DNA from: Saccharothrix sp.
GTDB lineage: Bacteria > Actinomycetota > Actinomycetes > Mycobacteriales > Pseudonocardiaceae
Length of the DNA: 54,567 nt
Reading direction: 5' to 3'
Assembly: GCF_031180885.1 (NCBI RefSeq)
Contig: NZ_JAPSLK010000010.1
Location: 143,793-198,359, forward strand
The translations under genes and the position numbers were made by a program. The notes under the pieces are model-generated. The model ran no database searches, had not been told where the DNA came from, and was given only the letters and a program-made list of their open reading frames with translations. Shown piece after piece: positions 32,026 to 39,904 of this stretch (position 1 is its first letter; each line of letters opens with the position of its first letter).

Positions 32026-32370
32026 GACCGCTCCCGTCCCGGGTACGTCCCAGGGGCCGGCCCCCGGCGCGGGATCCGGCGACCGCCGGTCATCGTCCCG
32101 GTATTCCGCGTCGCGGTGCATCGCTCGGACCCTTCCCGATGGTGGAACCGTTGGGTTACCCCCTGCCTGGGTTCTCGGCACATCGCGGCGCTCGTCCATT
32201 GGGGACGACCTCGAGCGACACCGTGGAGCCCCGGTGGGGCGGGGCTTGGCGGCGCGCCGGGGTCGCGACTCCTCGGCCGGAACCGTAAGAATCCATTGTG
32301 GACAAAAGTGGTTCGGTGGCGCTGTCACGCCGCGGTCGCGCACTTCCCGGTGATCCTGCCGGCAGGAATA
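32026..32370. other. Upstream region of three-helix gene
   Basis: 345 bp between the three-helix gene and the channel gene. Contains GAATCCATTG at 32289-32298, a motif also seen upstream of the HesB-like gene and the other three-helix gene. No gene recognised. Confidence 0.4.
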
Positions 32371-33258
32371 TCATCTCCGTCGAGCGGCGGCGGGTGTGGC
32401 CTGCTCGATGGCATAGGCGTGCAGCACGGTTCGGGTGTCGCCGTCGACCCGGAGGAATCCTTCGCGCAGGCCGTCGGCGAGGTCGTCGAGGGCGCGTGAG
32501 AGCACCGTTCCGGCCAGTCTCGTGCCGCGGTGCTCGGATGTCAGCGCGTGGTCGGCGAGGTCGAGGGCGTAGCCGAGCACCATCGGCAGGGACAGCCGTT
32601 CCGATGTCTCCCTGAAGTAGTAGGTGGCGGAGTACTGGATCAGATCCACCCGTACCCGGCTGAGGCCGTCGGCGAGTTCGAGGAGCGTGGTGGGCGGGAT
32701 GTCGTCGACCACAGAGTCCGTGTGCTCGCTGGTTGCGCTGCGCAGCGTCGCCAGGCGCAGCGCGAGCACGCGCCTGCGGGTCAGCGCCGGGTAGATCTGC
32801 ACGATCCAGGAGACGGCGGCGGTGAGCAGGAAGAACCCGACCAGCGCCTCCAACGGCGCGACCAGCCGCAAGGACGGCGAGGTCGGGACGATGTCACCGA
32901 AACCCAGGGTGGTGACCGTGACCAGCGACAGGTACAGCGAGTCGAGGAGGTCGCTTCGTTCCGGGTGGTCGAGCGCGGAGGCGAAGGAGAAACCCTCGGG
33001 CATCTGGGCGAAGTAGATCAGCGTCCACCCCGCCGCGGTGAGTCCGCCCCAGGTGGCCACGACGGCGGCCATGCCCAGCGGTCCGGACAACGACGACGAC
33101 GCGCCACGGCCGTCGAGGCGGCGAGCGGACCGCCACACCACCCTCATCACCAGTGTCGCGAGATCACCTCGGACGCTGGGGTGGAACAGGGTGTGGAACA
33201 CGTCGCGCAGGGCGAGGAGCACCAGCGCGACGCCCAGCGCCGTCCACAGCCATCCCAT
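32371..33258 (-). CDS. Two-helix potassium channel family protein
   Basis: ATG 33258 with GGAGGAG five bases upstream gives 295 residues. N-terminal helix MGWLWTALGVALVLLAL, further helix GMAAVVATWGGLTAAGWTLI, pore region SLYLSLVTVTTLGFGDIVP with selectivity filter TLGFGD (Ion_trans_2), then an inner helix ALVGFFLLTAAVSWIVQIY and a 130-residue helical cytoplasmic domain. The GFGD filter indicates K+ selectivity. No RCK domain. Solo gene. Confidence 0.88.
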   Translation of the reverse strand: MGWLWTALGVALVLLALRDVFHTLFHPSVRGDLATLVMRVVWRSARRLDGRGASSSLSGPLGMAAVVATWGGLTAAGWTLIYFAQMPEGFSFASALDHPERSDLLDSLYLSLVTVTTLGFGDIVPTSPSLRLVAPLEALVGFFLLTAAVSWIVQIYPALTRRRVLALRLATLRSATSEHTDSVVDDIPPTTLLELADGLSRVRVDLIQYSATYYFRETSERLSLPMVLGYALDLADHALTSEHRGTRLAGTVLSRALDDLADGLREGFLRVDGDTRTVLHAYAIEQATPAAARRR

Positions 33259-33752
33259 GCCCACTCCTCCTCGGTGCCGGCATCCGAGCCCGACACAGGT
33301 GATGCCGACGACCCTGGCCGCGCCCGTCCACGTCCGGCGCCGACCGCACCGGACCCGTGTCCGGCGCGCTGGTGCCGCGTGTCGCCGCAAGCATTCTCCG
33401 TCACCTGTCCACGGTGGACTCGCGCCGACCCGCGGGCAACGTTCGGTTCATGGCAGTCGGTGTCGGCGTGACCCTAGGCCCGGGAGGGGACACCGCGCGG
33501 TCCGCACCCCGGCGTCGGGCGGGTTCCGAAATCTGCGAGAGCGCTCCCTTCGCGTGGTGACCGCTCACGTGCCGCTGGCAGCGTGGTCAGCGGTCCCCGG
33601 GCGGGGTTCAGAGCGCCATCCCGCCGGCGCTCCTGCTGATCGCAAGCAGTTCTTCAGGTGCACACCCGGCGGGGAATGGGAAGCTCGAAGGTGTCGCACA
33701 TGATGTCGCTCGCGGTCACCGGTCGTCGTGCTGATGTGTGGGGTGGTGTGGG
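33259..33752. other. Intergenic region, no gene
   Basis: About 490 bp between divergent genes. Short GC-rich frames only; nothing recognised beyond the Shine-Dalgarno of the channel gene. Confidence 0.4.
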
Positions 33753-34127
33753 ATGACCGCGCACTTCGACAGCGCCACCCTGGTTGTCACCGACGACCCG
33801 ACGATGTCCGCCGAGGTGGTCGCGCTGTGGGTGCGCGAGCGGCTGGACGGCTGGCTGGAGCACGAGTTGGCAGCGGTCGGCGTGGTCGTCGGAGAACTGC
33901 TCGACAACGCCCGCCGCCATGGCGGCACCCCGTGCGTCCTCCGGCTGTCCGTCGACTTCGTGACCAGGACGCTGCTGGTGAGCGTCCGCGACCGGTGCGC
34001 AGGCGCGCCGAAGCCCTGGGCGCGTGGTGCGGGACTGCTGCTCGTGGAAGCCCAATCCACGCGGTGGGGCGTGGTGTCGGAACCCGGTACCACGACCGCG
34101 TGGGCTGAGTTGCGGTTCGACGACTGA
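33753..34127 (+). CDS. Small HATPase_c (anti-sigma-type) ATP-binding protein
   Basis: A 124-residue protein with a short GHKL fold: N-box VGVVVGELLDNARRHGGTP, beta strands VLRLSVDF, and a glycine motif ARGAGLLLVEA. The middle D-x-G-x-P box is degenerate (VRDRCAGAPKP). Such solo domains resemble RsbW/SpoIIAB kinases and small ATPases found beside regulators in streptomycetes. Paralogous to 39057-39464 and to the broken copy at 31406. Start ATG 33753 chosen as first Met after a GGGGTGG. Confidence 0.8.
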   Translation: MTAHFDSATLVVTDDPTMSAEVVALWVRERLDGWLEHELAAVGVVVGELLDNARRHGGTPCVLRLSVDFVTRTLLVSVRDRCAGAPKPWARGAGLLLVEAQSTRWGVVSEPGTTTAWAELRFDD

Positions 34128-34196
34128 TCCGAAGGTCGCCGGTTGACATTCCCTCGCGTGATCGCGATCCGGTCCGGCGTCCATGCTCGGTGGCGG

Positions 34197-34802
34197 TCAC
34201 CGGCAACGCGGACCGGTCGGTTCCGGACGCGTGAGCGGCTCGGCGGGAGGGGTCTGCTCCGACACCGGCGGCCGGTCGGCGTCGGAGGTCCGGCCGAACT
34301 CCTGCGTCGCCCACACCGAACCGTCGTCGGCGCAGAACACGCCGATGCCGACCCGGTCCCAGCCGGGGTTGAGCACGTTGGCCCGGTGGCCGGGAGAGCG
34401 CATCCACCCGGCGTGGACGGCGCCGGCCGGGACGGGGCCGGTGGAGCGGAAGATGTTCTCGCCGATCGCGACGAACCCCGCCAGGTCTTCGCGGCCGAGC
34501 AGCGCCCGCGTGTCCTGGTGCTCGAACCGGCCGGTGGCGGCCATGTGCCGGCTCCACTGGGCGGCGACCGCGGCCAGCTCCTCGTTCCACGACACCGGTG
34601 CGAGTCCTCGTGCGGCCCGCTCGGCGTTGACCCGGTCGAAGATCTCGCGCTCCATCTGCTGCCGGGGCGTCGCGTCGGCGCTTGCGGCGGGCGGCGACCC
34701 GGGTGGGGGCCCGCCGCGTGGGCCACCTCGTTCCGCCACGATGCAACCGCCGGTGGCGGTCAATGCCACCACCAGGGCCGCCGCGACGAATCCAGGCCTC
34801 AC
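34197..34802 (-). CDS. CAP/SCP-domain lipoprotein
   Basis: GTG 34802 gives 201 residues: a hydrophobic signal (FVAAALVVALTATGGC) with a lipobox TGGC, a linker rich in Pro/Gly, then the CAP domain: FDRVNAERAARGLAPVSWNE, the helix LAAVAAQWSRHMAATGRFEH, GENIF and GWMRSPGHRANVLNPGW. The motif His, Glu and Trp residues are present. Role outside the cell unknown. A longer frame from 34934 exists; the lipobox-based start is preferred. Divergent from the SPW gene, with a tandem box between them. Confidence 0.85.
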   Translation of the reverse strand: MRPGFVAAALVVALTATGGCIVAERGGPRGGPPPGSPPAASADATPRQQMEREIFDRVNAERAARGLAPVSWNEELAAVAAQWSRHMAATGRFEHQDTRALLGREDLAGFVAIGENIFRSTGPVPAGAVHAGWMRSPGHRANVLNPGWDRVGIGVFCADDGSVWATQEFGRTSDADRPPVSEQTPPAEPLTRPEPTGPRCR

Positions 34803-34941
34803 ACGCCGGGGGTTTCCGGATCCGGCCAGTACGACACGTCCCGGGTGTCGGGTGCCACCGCCGGTGTCGGCCGCTGTCCGCCCTTTTGGCCACGGGTGCG
34901 CACAGGACCTGATCGGCCACGGGAGCGAGGGCATCCGAGAT

Positions 34942-34960
34942 CCTTGCGATTGCCTTGCGG
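34942..34960. promoter_or_regulatory. Tandem CCTTGCG box (e)
   Basis: CCTTGCGATTGCCTTGCGG, two near-perfect copies with 11-bp period, 43 bp upstream of the SPW gene at 35003 and 140 bp upstream of the CAP gene. Same orientation relative to the SPW gene as in both response-regulator promoters. Confidence 0.75.
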
Positions 34961-35002
34961 ACCGGTCCGCCTCAGAGGGCCACCAGCCGGTGGTGCACCC
35001 GT

Positions 35003-35434
35003 ATGCCGCGGCCGGTCCTTTGGCGCCGTCCTACCGCGGCCGGGGAACCCGTGGCCGCGAGCGCGGCCAGCGGTGTGGCCTTCGTTGCGGCTGTGTGGTT
35101 GGCGCCGACACCGTCCGCTTTGGACTTCGCGCCCGGCGAGGGTTTCGAGGGGTGCTGGCGCGACATCGTCGCCGGCGCGGCCATCGCGCTGCTCAGCCTC
35201 GTGCGATCACTCGCGCCCCATAAGGTCCCGTGGTTGAGCCTGGTCAACGTCATGCTGGGCGTATGGCTGCTGTTCGCGCAGGTCGTGCTCGGCTACCGGC
35301 CGTGGCCGGGTTCGACGGCGGCGGCTGGGAACACCATCGTGGTGGGTTTGATCGTGATCGCAAAGGCACTCTTCAGCACATACGTGACTTGTCGCCGCCG
35401 CGCGCGGGATGACCCATCCAAAGACGTGTCGTGA
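35003..35434 (+). CDS. SPW-like membrane protein
   Basis: A 143-residue protein with four helices: AASGVAFVAAVWLAPTPSAL, IVAGAAIALLSLVRSL, LVNVMLGVWLLFAQVVLGYR and GNTIVVGLIVIAKALFSTYV. The W-x-D-I-V-x-G and L-G-V-W-L-x-x-x-x-x-V-L-G-Y pieces match SPW repeats. Start ATG 35003: N-terminus MPRPVLWRR aligns with the SPW gene at 22158. GTG 35051 is an alternative. Preceded by a tandem box. Confidence 0.78.
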   Translation: MPRPVLWRRPTAAGEPVAASAASGVAFVAAVWLAPTPSALDFAPGEGFEGCWRDIVAGAAIALLSLVRSLAPHKVPWLSLVNVMLGVWLLFAQVVLGYRPWPGSTAAAGNTIVVGLIVIAKALFSTYVTCRRRARDDPSKDVS

Positions 35435-35643
35435 CCGACAAGGCCCGATGCCGCCCCAGCCACGGCAAGAGTGCACTGCGCCGGGGTGTTCCCGGGGTCG
35501 GTCAGCCACGAAGTGGTCAACGGCGCGCCGTGCCCGGTCGCCGTGCTGCTGCCGGACAGCGCCGCCGCGTCGGCGAGATGACGCCGTTGTTCCGCGACAG
35601 CGCCATGACGGGCTGACTGATTCCGCGGTTCGCGGGAAGTGTG

Positions 35644-35681
35644 GTGCGGCTCGCTGCGCAGCCCCGCGATGCGAGCCGCAC
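35644..35681. terminator. Hairpin GTGCGGCTCGC
   Basis: An 11-bp perfect stem (35644-35654 and 35671-35681) with a 16-base loop. It may terminate the SPW transcript 210 bp upstream. Confidence 0.45.
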
Positions 35682-35713
35682 ACGAAGTATGGGGCACCGG
35701 TGGTACCTCAGAC

Positions 35714-35731
35714 CTGACGACTTGCTGACGA
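35714..35731. promoter_or_regulatory. Tandem CTGACGA site
   Basis: CTGACGACTTGCTGACGA, two copies with 11-bp period. An almost identical site is at 38155-38172, and CTGACG forms the second half of boxes (c) and (d). Confidence 0.4.
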
Positions 35732-36007
35732 TTCGCGCCGGGAACCGGACTCGACCGGCGTGGCGCCAACACGTGGTCGAGGTGAGGTATCGTCCGGACC
35801 GCGCGCACCGTGCGCGCAACGGTGGCGGGCCGGGGAGTGGTGCGTCATCTCGGTGGGTCGCTCACCTCACCCGACGGCTGGCCGGCGTCCCCGCCCGCGC
35901 CCCTCGGACGACGCGGCCGGGGGGCGCGGGCATCGGACCCGTCGCCGGATTCATGGCGAGCAGGAGACCACGCTGCTGTCGGGAGCGATGTCGACAGCGG
36001 TGACCGG

Positions 36008-36298
36008 TCAGAGCTGCGGGTAGACGCCGAAGCGGAAGTCGCCGCGTTCGTCGGTCCGCACGTCGAGCACCATGTCGGCCAGCAGCCGGGATGCTCCGTC
36101 GTCGAGGAACACCTTCGCGCCGTGCTCCGACGCGACCGTCTTGTCGCCCTCGGCAGGCGCGGGGGCGATCTCCAGCCGAAACGCCGGGTTGTCGTCCAGC
36201 GCTTCCAGGGTGATCCGCAACCCTCCACCGGGTCCGGCACCGGTGGCGTTGGTCAGCGTCGTGATGGCCGCGGTCGCCGAGTCGTCGATGGCAAGCAC
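36008..36298 (-). CDS. HesB/IscA-like protein without cysteines
   Basis: GTG 36298 with GGGAGGAAG about eight bases upstream gives 96 residues: LAIDDSATAAITTLTNATGA, then GGLRITLEALDDNPAFRLEI and AKVFLDDGASRLLADMVLDV. This is the fold pattern of A-type Fe-S carriers/HesB-like proteins, but none of the three conserved cysteines is present; the protein has no cysteine. A non-Fe-S role is likely. It has a tandem box 102 bp upstream and a good -10, so it belongs to the presumed regulon. Confidence 0.75.
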   Translation of the reverse strand: MLAIDDSATAAITTLTNATGAGPGGGLRITLEALDDNPAFRLEIAPAPAEGDKTVASEHGAKVFLDDGASRLLADMVLDVRTDERGDFRFGVYPQL

Positions 36299-36346
36299 AG
36301 TCTCTTCCTCCCGGTTGGATGCCCCGTGCGGGGCCGGTCACCGTCC

Positions 36347-36352
36347 ACGCTA
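36347..36352 (-). promoter_or_regulatory. -10 element of HesB-like gene
   Basis: TAGCGT on the minus strand, 48 bp from the near edge of box (f). The same spacing (48-49 bp) is found at both response-regulator genes. Confidence 0.5.
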
Positions 36353-36399
36353 GGTCCGGCGGGCGCGAGGGCAAGCGTCGGCGGGGAGGAATCCGTTGT

Positions 36400-36418
36400 C
36401 CGCAAGGGAATCGCAAGG
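36400..36418. promoter_or_regulatory. Tandem CGCAAGG box (f)
   Basis: CCGCAAGGGAATCGCAAGG, 11-bp period, oriented to the minus-strand HesB-like gene. Confidence 0.75.
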
Positions 36419-36659
36419 ACGCCTTCCTGTCCGAGACCCGCTTTTCTTGCGATTCCATGACTGTTCCGCGTGTTTTCGTCCTCAATGGACTGCCCAGCGG
36501 TGCGTCGACGACGGTGGGTGGGCGCGGTGGTCGAGTGGCGAACGGCGGCCTGCGCTGGACCGGCGGGGGTGGTGATCGGTGGACCGTGTACGGCTGGGAT
36601 GTTGTCGTGGGGGCTTTGGTGGGCATCCTTGTGGGGTGGCGGGCGCGGGAGGTCGGGAG

Positions 36660-37397
36660 ATGGGGCAGGTGACGCGCGCGGGTCGTGGTGGCCGTGCCGG
36701 GCTGGCGGCGCTGGGCGTGTTCGTGGTGGCCGAGGTCGTGTGGTTCGCGGTGTCGGTCCTCGTCCTCGTGCTGTTCGCGGGTGATCCGGGGACCGCCGAC
36801 GGCCGCCTGCCGGTGGGGGCGCTGGTCGCGCTGCTGGTGGTGCCGACCGCGCTGGCGGCGTTGGTCGCGGTGGCGGGCGTCGCCCTCGTCGGGGGCGGGC
36901 CGGGTGAGGGGCGGGTCGGGCGCGGGTTGGCGGTTCGGTGGCGCCCGCGTGATGTGGCCGTCGGCCTCGGGTTCGGCCTGGGAGGTCTGCTGGTCACGGT
37001 CCCGGCGGCGGTCGCCTGGGCGGCCTGGGTGGGTGAGGACGACGCGAACTCCGCCGTCGGCGAGGCGTTCGAGGGCAGGCAGCTCCCGCTCGCGGTGGCG
37101 ATCGGGGTCTTCCTCGCGGTCTGGCTGCTCGCGCCGATCGGTGAGGAGATCCTGTTCCGCGGTGTGCTGTGGCGGGCGCTGGAACAGTGGCGGTTCAACC
37201 GCTGGGTGGTGTTCGCGGTGACCAGCGTGGTGTTCTCGGTCGCCCACCTGGAGTTGCTGCGCACGCCGCTGTTGCTGGTCCTGTCGATCCCCGTCGGCCT
37301 GGCCCGGCTGGTCACCGGCAACCTCCTCGCCGCCGTGGTCGCCCACCAGGCCAACAACTTCCTGCCCGCGGTGGGACTGCTCCTGCTGACGACGTGA
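36660..37397 (+). CDS. CPBP-family intramembrane metalloprotease
   Basis: ATG 36660 with GGGAGG about seven bases upstream gives 245 residues and about seven hydrophobic segments. CPBP (Abi) motifs: APIGEEILFRGVLWRAL (E-E-x-x-x-R) near residue 165, FSVAHLELL supplying the first His, and VVAHQANNFL giving the H-x-x-x-N motif. The family contains Rce1-type glutamate proteases; bacterial members act in bacteriocin immunity or signalling. Solo gene. Confidence 0.9.
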   Translation: MGQVTRAGRGGRAGLAALGVFVVAEVVWFAVSVLVLVLFAGDPGTADGRLPVGALVALLVVPTALAALVAVAGVALVGGGPGEGRVGRGLAVRWRPRDVAVGLGFGLGGLLVTVPAAVAWAAWVGEDDANSAVGEAFEGRQLPLAVAIGVFLAVWLLAPIGEEILFRGVLWRALEQWRFNRWVVFAVTSVVFSVAHLELLRTPLLLVLSIPVGLARLVTGNLLAAVVAHQANNFLPAVGLLLLTT

Positions 37398-37439
37398 ACG
37401 GCTGTCCCGTGGGATCGACGAGCGAACCACGGAGCCGGG

Positions 37440-37877
37440 TCAGGTCAGGACGGTGCCCGACCACCACGGCGCGCAGTGGTGCTCGGCGGCCACCGCGTCG
37501 GCGAGGCCGTCCAGCGCGTGGTGCAGCCAGGTCTCCGCGGTGGCGCGGTGGGCGGTGTGGTGGAGTTCGACCTGGGCGGCGACAACGCTTCGGCCGGGGG
37601 CGAGGTGCAGCACCTGCGCAGTGCCTGAGTAGCTGGTGCCCGTCGCGCCCCACGTGATGCGGCGTGACTCCCAGTCGATGTCCACGCGGCGTTCGACGAT
37701 GTGGTGCACGCCGCCGTGCCCTATCCACAGGCGCAGCAGATCGGGTCCGTAGCGGTCGACGTCGATCCCGTCGGGTAGCCACGCGGACAGGTCGTCCAGG
37801 TCCGTCATCACGTCGAAGACGGCGTCCGCGTCGGTCGGGACGGACCTGGTCCGGGTCACCCGGACCGTGCGGCTCAT
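37440..37877 (-). CDS. SRPBCC-family protein
   Basis: A 145-residue START-like/polyketide-cyclase fold protein: TRTRSVPTDADAVFDVMTDL, then DDLSAWLPDGIDV, three beta strands and a long C-terminal helix TAETWLHHALDGLADAVAAE. Such domains bind hydrophobic ligands in a deep cavity. ATG 37877 overlaps the stop of the three-helix gene by four bases (ATGA), so translation is coupled in the RR1/three-helix/SRPBCC operon. Confidence 0.82.
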   Translation of the reverse strand: MSRTVRVTRTRSVPTDADAVFDVMTDLDDLSAWLPDGIDVDRYGPDLLRLWIGHGGVHHIVERRVDIDWESRRITWGATGTSYSGTAQVLHLAPGRSVVAAQVELHHTAHRATAETWLHHALDGLADAVAAEHHCAPWWSGTVLT

Positions 37878-38095
37878 CGGCTCGCCCTGGTCGGCAGGGT
37901 GTCCAGGCGGTAGTGGGCCAGGCGGTGGAGCATCTCGCCGATCGCCTCGGGCACGATCTGGCCTTCGAGGTCGCGGCGGGCGTCGGTGACGGTGCTGAGG
38001 ACCACCTTGTGCGACACGCGTCCGCCGAACTCGGCGGCGAGCCGGGTCGCGATGTCCTTGACCAGCGGATCGGTGCTGAGTTCGTCATGGGTCAC
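37874..38095 (-). CDS. Three-helix-bundle dimerisation-domain protein (copy 2)
   Basis: GTG 38095 with GGGAG about six bases upstream gives 73 residues: helix DPLVKDIATRLAAEFGGRVS, helix KVVLSTVTDARRDLEGQIVP and helix EAIGEMLHRLAHYRLDTL. Paralogue of 31780-32025. It starts 10 bp inside the end of the receiver gene and ends with ATGA into the SRPBCC gene, so the three are an operon. Unknown function. Confidence 0.78.
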   Translation of the reverse strand: MTHDELSTDPLVKDIATRLAAEFGGRVSHKVVLSTVTDARRDLEGQIVPEAIGEMLHRLAHYRLDTLPTRASR

Positions 38096-38585
38096 GGTGC
38101 GCTCCCGTTCGTCCGGTGTCCCCGCCATCCTCCGCGAAGAATCCGTTGGTGCATCTGACGACTGGCTGACGATCGCTCCCGGTGCCGGGGACGTGGTCCG
38201 GCTGGTCGTCCGGTGGCGGGTCGGCCCGTCTTCCGAGCACGGCCCGGATGCGGGCGGCCAGGTCCCCGGCCGCCAGCGGTTTGGTGACGTACTCGTCGGC
38301 GCCGGCGTGCAGGCCCGCGAGGACGTCCGAGGGATCGGTGCGGGCGCTCACGATGATGATCGGCACGTCACCCCGGGCGCGCAGGGTGCGGCAGACCTCC
38401 AAACCGTCGACGCCCGGCAGCATGACGTCGAGCAGGACGACGTCGAACGCGGTGTGCTCCAGCAGGGCCAGGGCGTCCTCGCCGGACACCGCGTCCGTCA
38501 CGGCGAAGCCCTCGTCGGCCAGCGCCAGACCCAGTGCCAGCCTGATGTGCTCGTCGTCCTCGACCAGCAATGCGGAAAGCTCCAT
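38085..38585 (-). CDS. Receiver-only response regulator (paralogue of 42967 gene)
   Basis: A 166-residue protein whose first 120 residues are a CheY-like receiver: acidic pocket LVEDDE, phospho-acceptor Asp in DVVLLDVMLPGVDG (about residue 53), Thr/Ser in IIIVSARTD, Lys in YVTKPL. The receiver is nearly identical to that of the full OmpR-type regulator at 42967. After RIRAVLGRR the winged helix is missing and is replaced by a polar tail (PPPDDQPDHVPGTGSDRQPV) that runs over a tandem CTGACGA site. It cannot bind DNA by itself; it may compete for phosphoryl groups. Promoter has the same box and nearly leaderless start as 42967. Confidence 0.85.
   Translation of the reverse strand: MELSALLVEDDEHIRLALGLALADEGFAVTDAVSGEDALALLEHTAFDVVLLDVMLPGVDGLEVCRTLRARGDVPIIIVSARTDPSDVLAGLHAGADEYVTKPLAAGDLAARIRAVLGRRADPPPDDQPDHVPGTGSDRQPVVRCTNGFFAEDGGDTGRTGAHRDP
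38155..38172. promoter_or_regulatory. Tandem CTGACGA site inside receiver gene tail
   Basis: CTGACGACTGGCTGACGA, 11-bp period, near-copy of 35714-35731. It lies about 60 bp before the three-helix start, inside the non-conserved tail of the receiver gene, as if a promoter region was joined to a truncated regulator. Confidence 0.4.
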
Positions 38586-38595
38586 GTCACAAGGG

Positions 38596-38668
38596 ATTGT
38601 GCCCCGCGCGGCGGGCCCGTGCCGACCGCGGTGCGCGTGGCGAGGGGCGATCGCAAGGCGATCGCAAG
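38596..38668 (-). promoter_or_regulatory. Promoter of receiver gene: box (g) and -10
   Basis: TCGCAAGGCGATCGCAAGG at 38650-38668 (11-bp period) and CACAAT at 38596-38601 on the minus strand. The -10 is 49 bp from the box edge and only about 11 bp from the ATG, which predicts a leader of a few bases. No Shine-Dalgarno is present. Confidence 0.7.
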
Positions 38669-38805
38669 GTTCGTCGGGGCTCGTTGCCACCACCATGGGT
38701 CGAGTGCTCTGCCAGGATTTCCGGGTGTGTTGCGAGGTGCCGGTCGCGAGAGCGCGGCCGGCACCCGCCCGGCCACGACCGTGGAGAAAGTCGACACCTG
38801 ACGCT

Positions 38806-39057
38806 GTGACCGCGATCCCCCTTGACGACGGCACCTGCTCGCCGCTGCTGATCTGCGACGACTGCGGACGTGCCTTCTCCACCGATCGGCGGCCACCGGT
38901 GGAGTGGCCGGCCCTGTGGGCGCTCGCGGTCGATGCGGGTTGGCAGGGCCGTGACCGCCCCGTGGGGCCGCACGTGTGCGAGCGCTGCGCGCCGCCCGTG
39001 CCCGCAGGCGTGCCCGGACCGGTCGGTCGAGCGGCCGGCGACGTCGGAGAGGTGTGA
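38806..39057 (+). CDS. Small zinc-ribbon-like protein
   Basis: GTG 38806 gives 83 residues with two C-x2-C knuckles: LICDDCGRAF (about residue 16) and HVCERCAPPV (about residue 62), and WPALWALAVDAGWQG between them. Likely a zinc-binding ribbon, as in small actinobacterial proteins of unknown function. Its stop overlaps the start of the ATP-binding gene by one base (TGATG), so they are co-translated. No good ribosome binding site, so the exact start is uncertain. Confidence 0.65.
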   Translation: MTAIPLDDGTCSPLLICDDCGRAFSTDRRPPVEWPALWALAVDAGWQGRDRPVGPHVCERCAPPVPAGVPGPVGRAAGDVGEV

Positions 39058-39464
39058 TGTCCGATGTGGACGGAAATCCTCGAGGCGGGTCGATGATCCC
39101 CGACCACGAGTCCGTGGCGCTGGTGATCGAGGAAGGCGACTTCCCCTCGGACGACGAGATCGCGCGGTGGCTGGCCGAACAACTCGACGGCTGGCTGGAC
39201 CGGGACCGTGCGCTCATCGGCGTCGTCGTCGGGGAACTGCTGCACAACGCGCGCCGGCACGCGCTGCCCCCGTACGTGCTGCAGTTGGGCCTCGACGAGG
39301 CGCGCGAGGCCCTGGTGGTCGCGGTGCGGGACGAGCCGCTGACGCGGTTCGGTGGTTGGGACCGCGGCGCGGGCCTGCTCCTGGTGGACGCGCTGTCGGC
39401 GCGATGGGGCGTGTTGGCCAACCCGGAGAGCACCATCGTGTGGGCCGAGCTGGTGTTCGACTGA
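39057..39464 (+). CDS. Small HATPase_c (anti-sigma-type) ATP-binding protein
   Basis: ATG 39057 with GGAGAGG four bases upstream gives 135 residues: N-box IGVVVGELLHNARRHALPPY, beta strand VLQLGLDE, glycine motif RGAGLLLVDALSARWGV. It is the paralogue of 33753-34127; its central Asp box is likewise degenerate. It sits between a zinc-ribbon gene and an SPW gene (3-bp gap), forming a three-gene operon. Confidence 0.82.
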   Translation: MSDVDGNPRGGSMIPDHESVALVIEEGDFPSDDEIARWLAEQLDGWLDRDRALIGVVVGELLHNARRHALPPYVLQLGLDEAREALVVAVRDEPLTRFGGWDRGAGLLLVDALSARWGVLANPESTIVWAELVFD

Positions 39465-39466
39465 CC

Positions 39467-39835
39467 ATGCGATCCGCCGTTCCGATCGGCCCGCTGTGCG
39501 TGGCCGCGTTCCTGCTCGGGATCTGGTTGGTGTTGGCACCTTTCGCGTTCGGGTACGGCATCGCCGACGCGCGGCTGACGTTGCACAGCAACGACGTGCT
39601 CGTGGGCGCGGCCGTGGTCGTGGTGTCCGTGATCGGCATGATGGCGCTCGACGAGGTGCCGTGGACCGGGCCGCTGCTGTGCCTGGCCGGGGTGTGGGTC
39701 GCGATGGCGCCGTTCGTGCTCGACCACCGCGGCGGTACCGACGCCACCGCCGCGGTGGTGAACGATTGGGCGGTGGGCGGCGGGATCGCCGTGCTCGGTG
39801 CCGCGGTGGCGTTCCTCGCCCACCGCCTGCGCTGA
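39467..39835 (+). CDS. SPW-repeat membrane protein
   Basis: A 122-residue protein with four helices and two SPW-type repeats: LLGIWLVLAPFAFGYGIADA and LAGVWVAMAPFVLDHRG, each followed by N-D-x-x-V-G. ATG 39467 is two bases after the stop of the ATP-binding gene. Third member of the family in this window. Confidence 0.85.
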   Translation: MRSAVPIGPLCVAAFLLGIWLVLAPFAFGYGIADARLTLHSNDVLVGAAVVVVSVIGMMALDEVPWTGPLLCLAGVWVAMAPFVLDHRGGTDATAAVVNDWAVGGGIAVLGAAVAFLAHRLR

Positions 39836-39904
39836 GACCTGCGACGGTCGCGCGGTGCGGCACACGCGCCGACACGCGGTCGGCGCAAGTGCGAACCTGT
39901 GCCC

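Larger units (their letters stand above)
35435..36007. other. Gene-poor interval with hairpin and tandem CTGACGA
   Basis: About 570 bp without a recognisable gene; frames are short and not family-like. Contains an 11-bp stem hairpin and a tandem CTGACGA site, listed separately. Probably a decayed locus. Confidence 0.5.
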
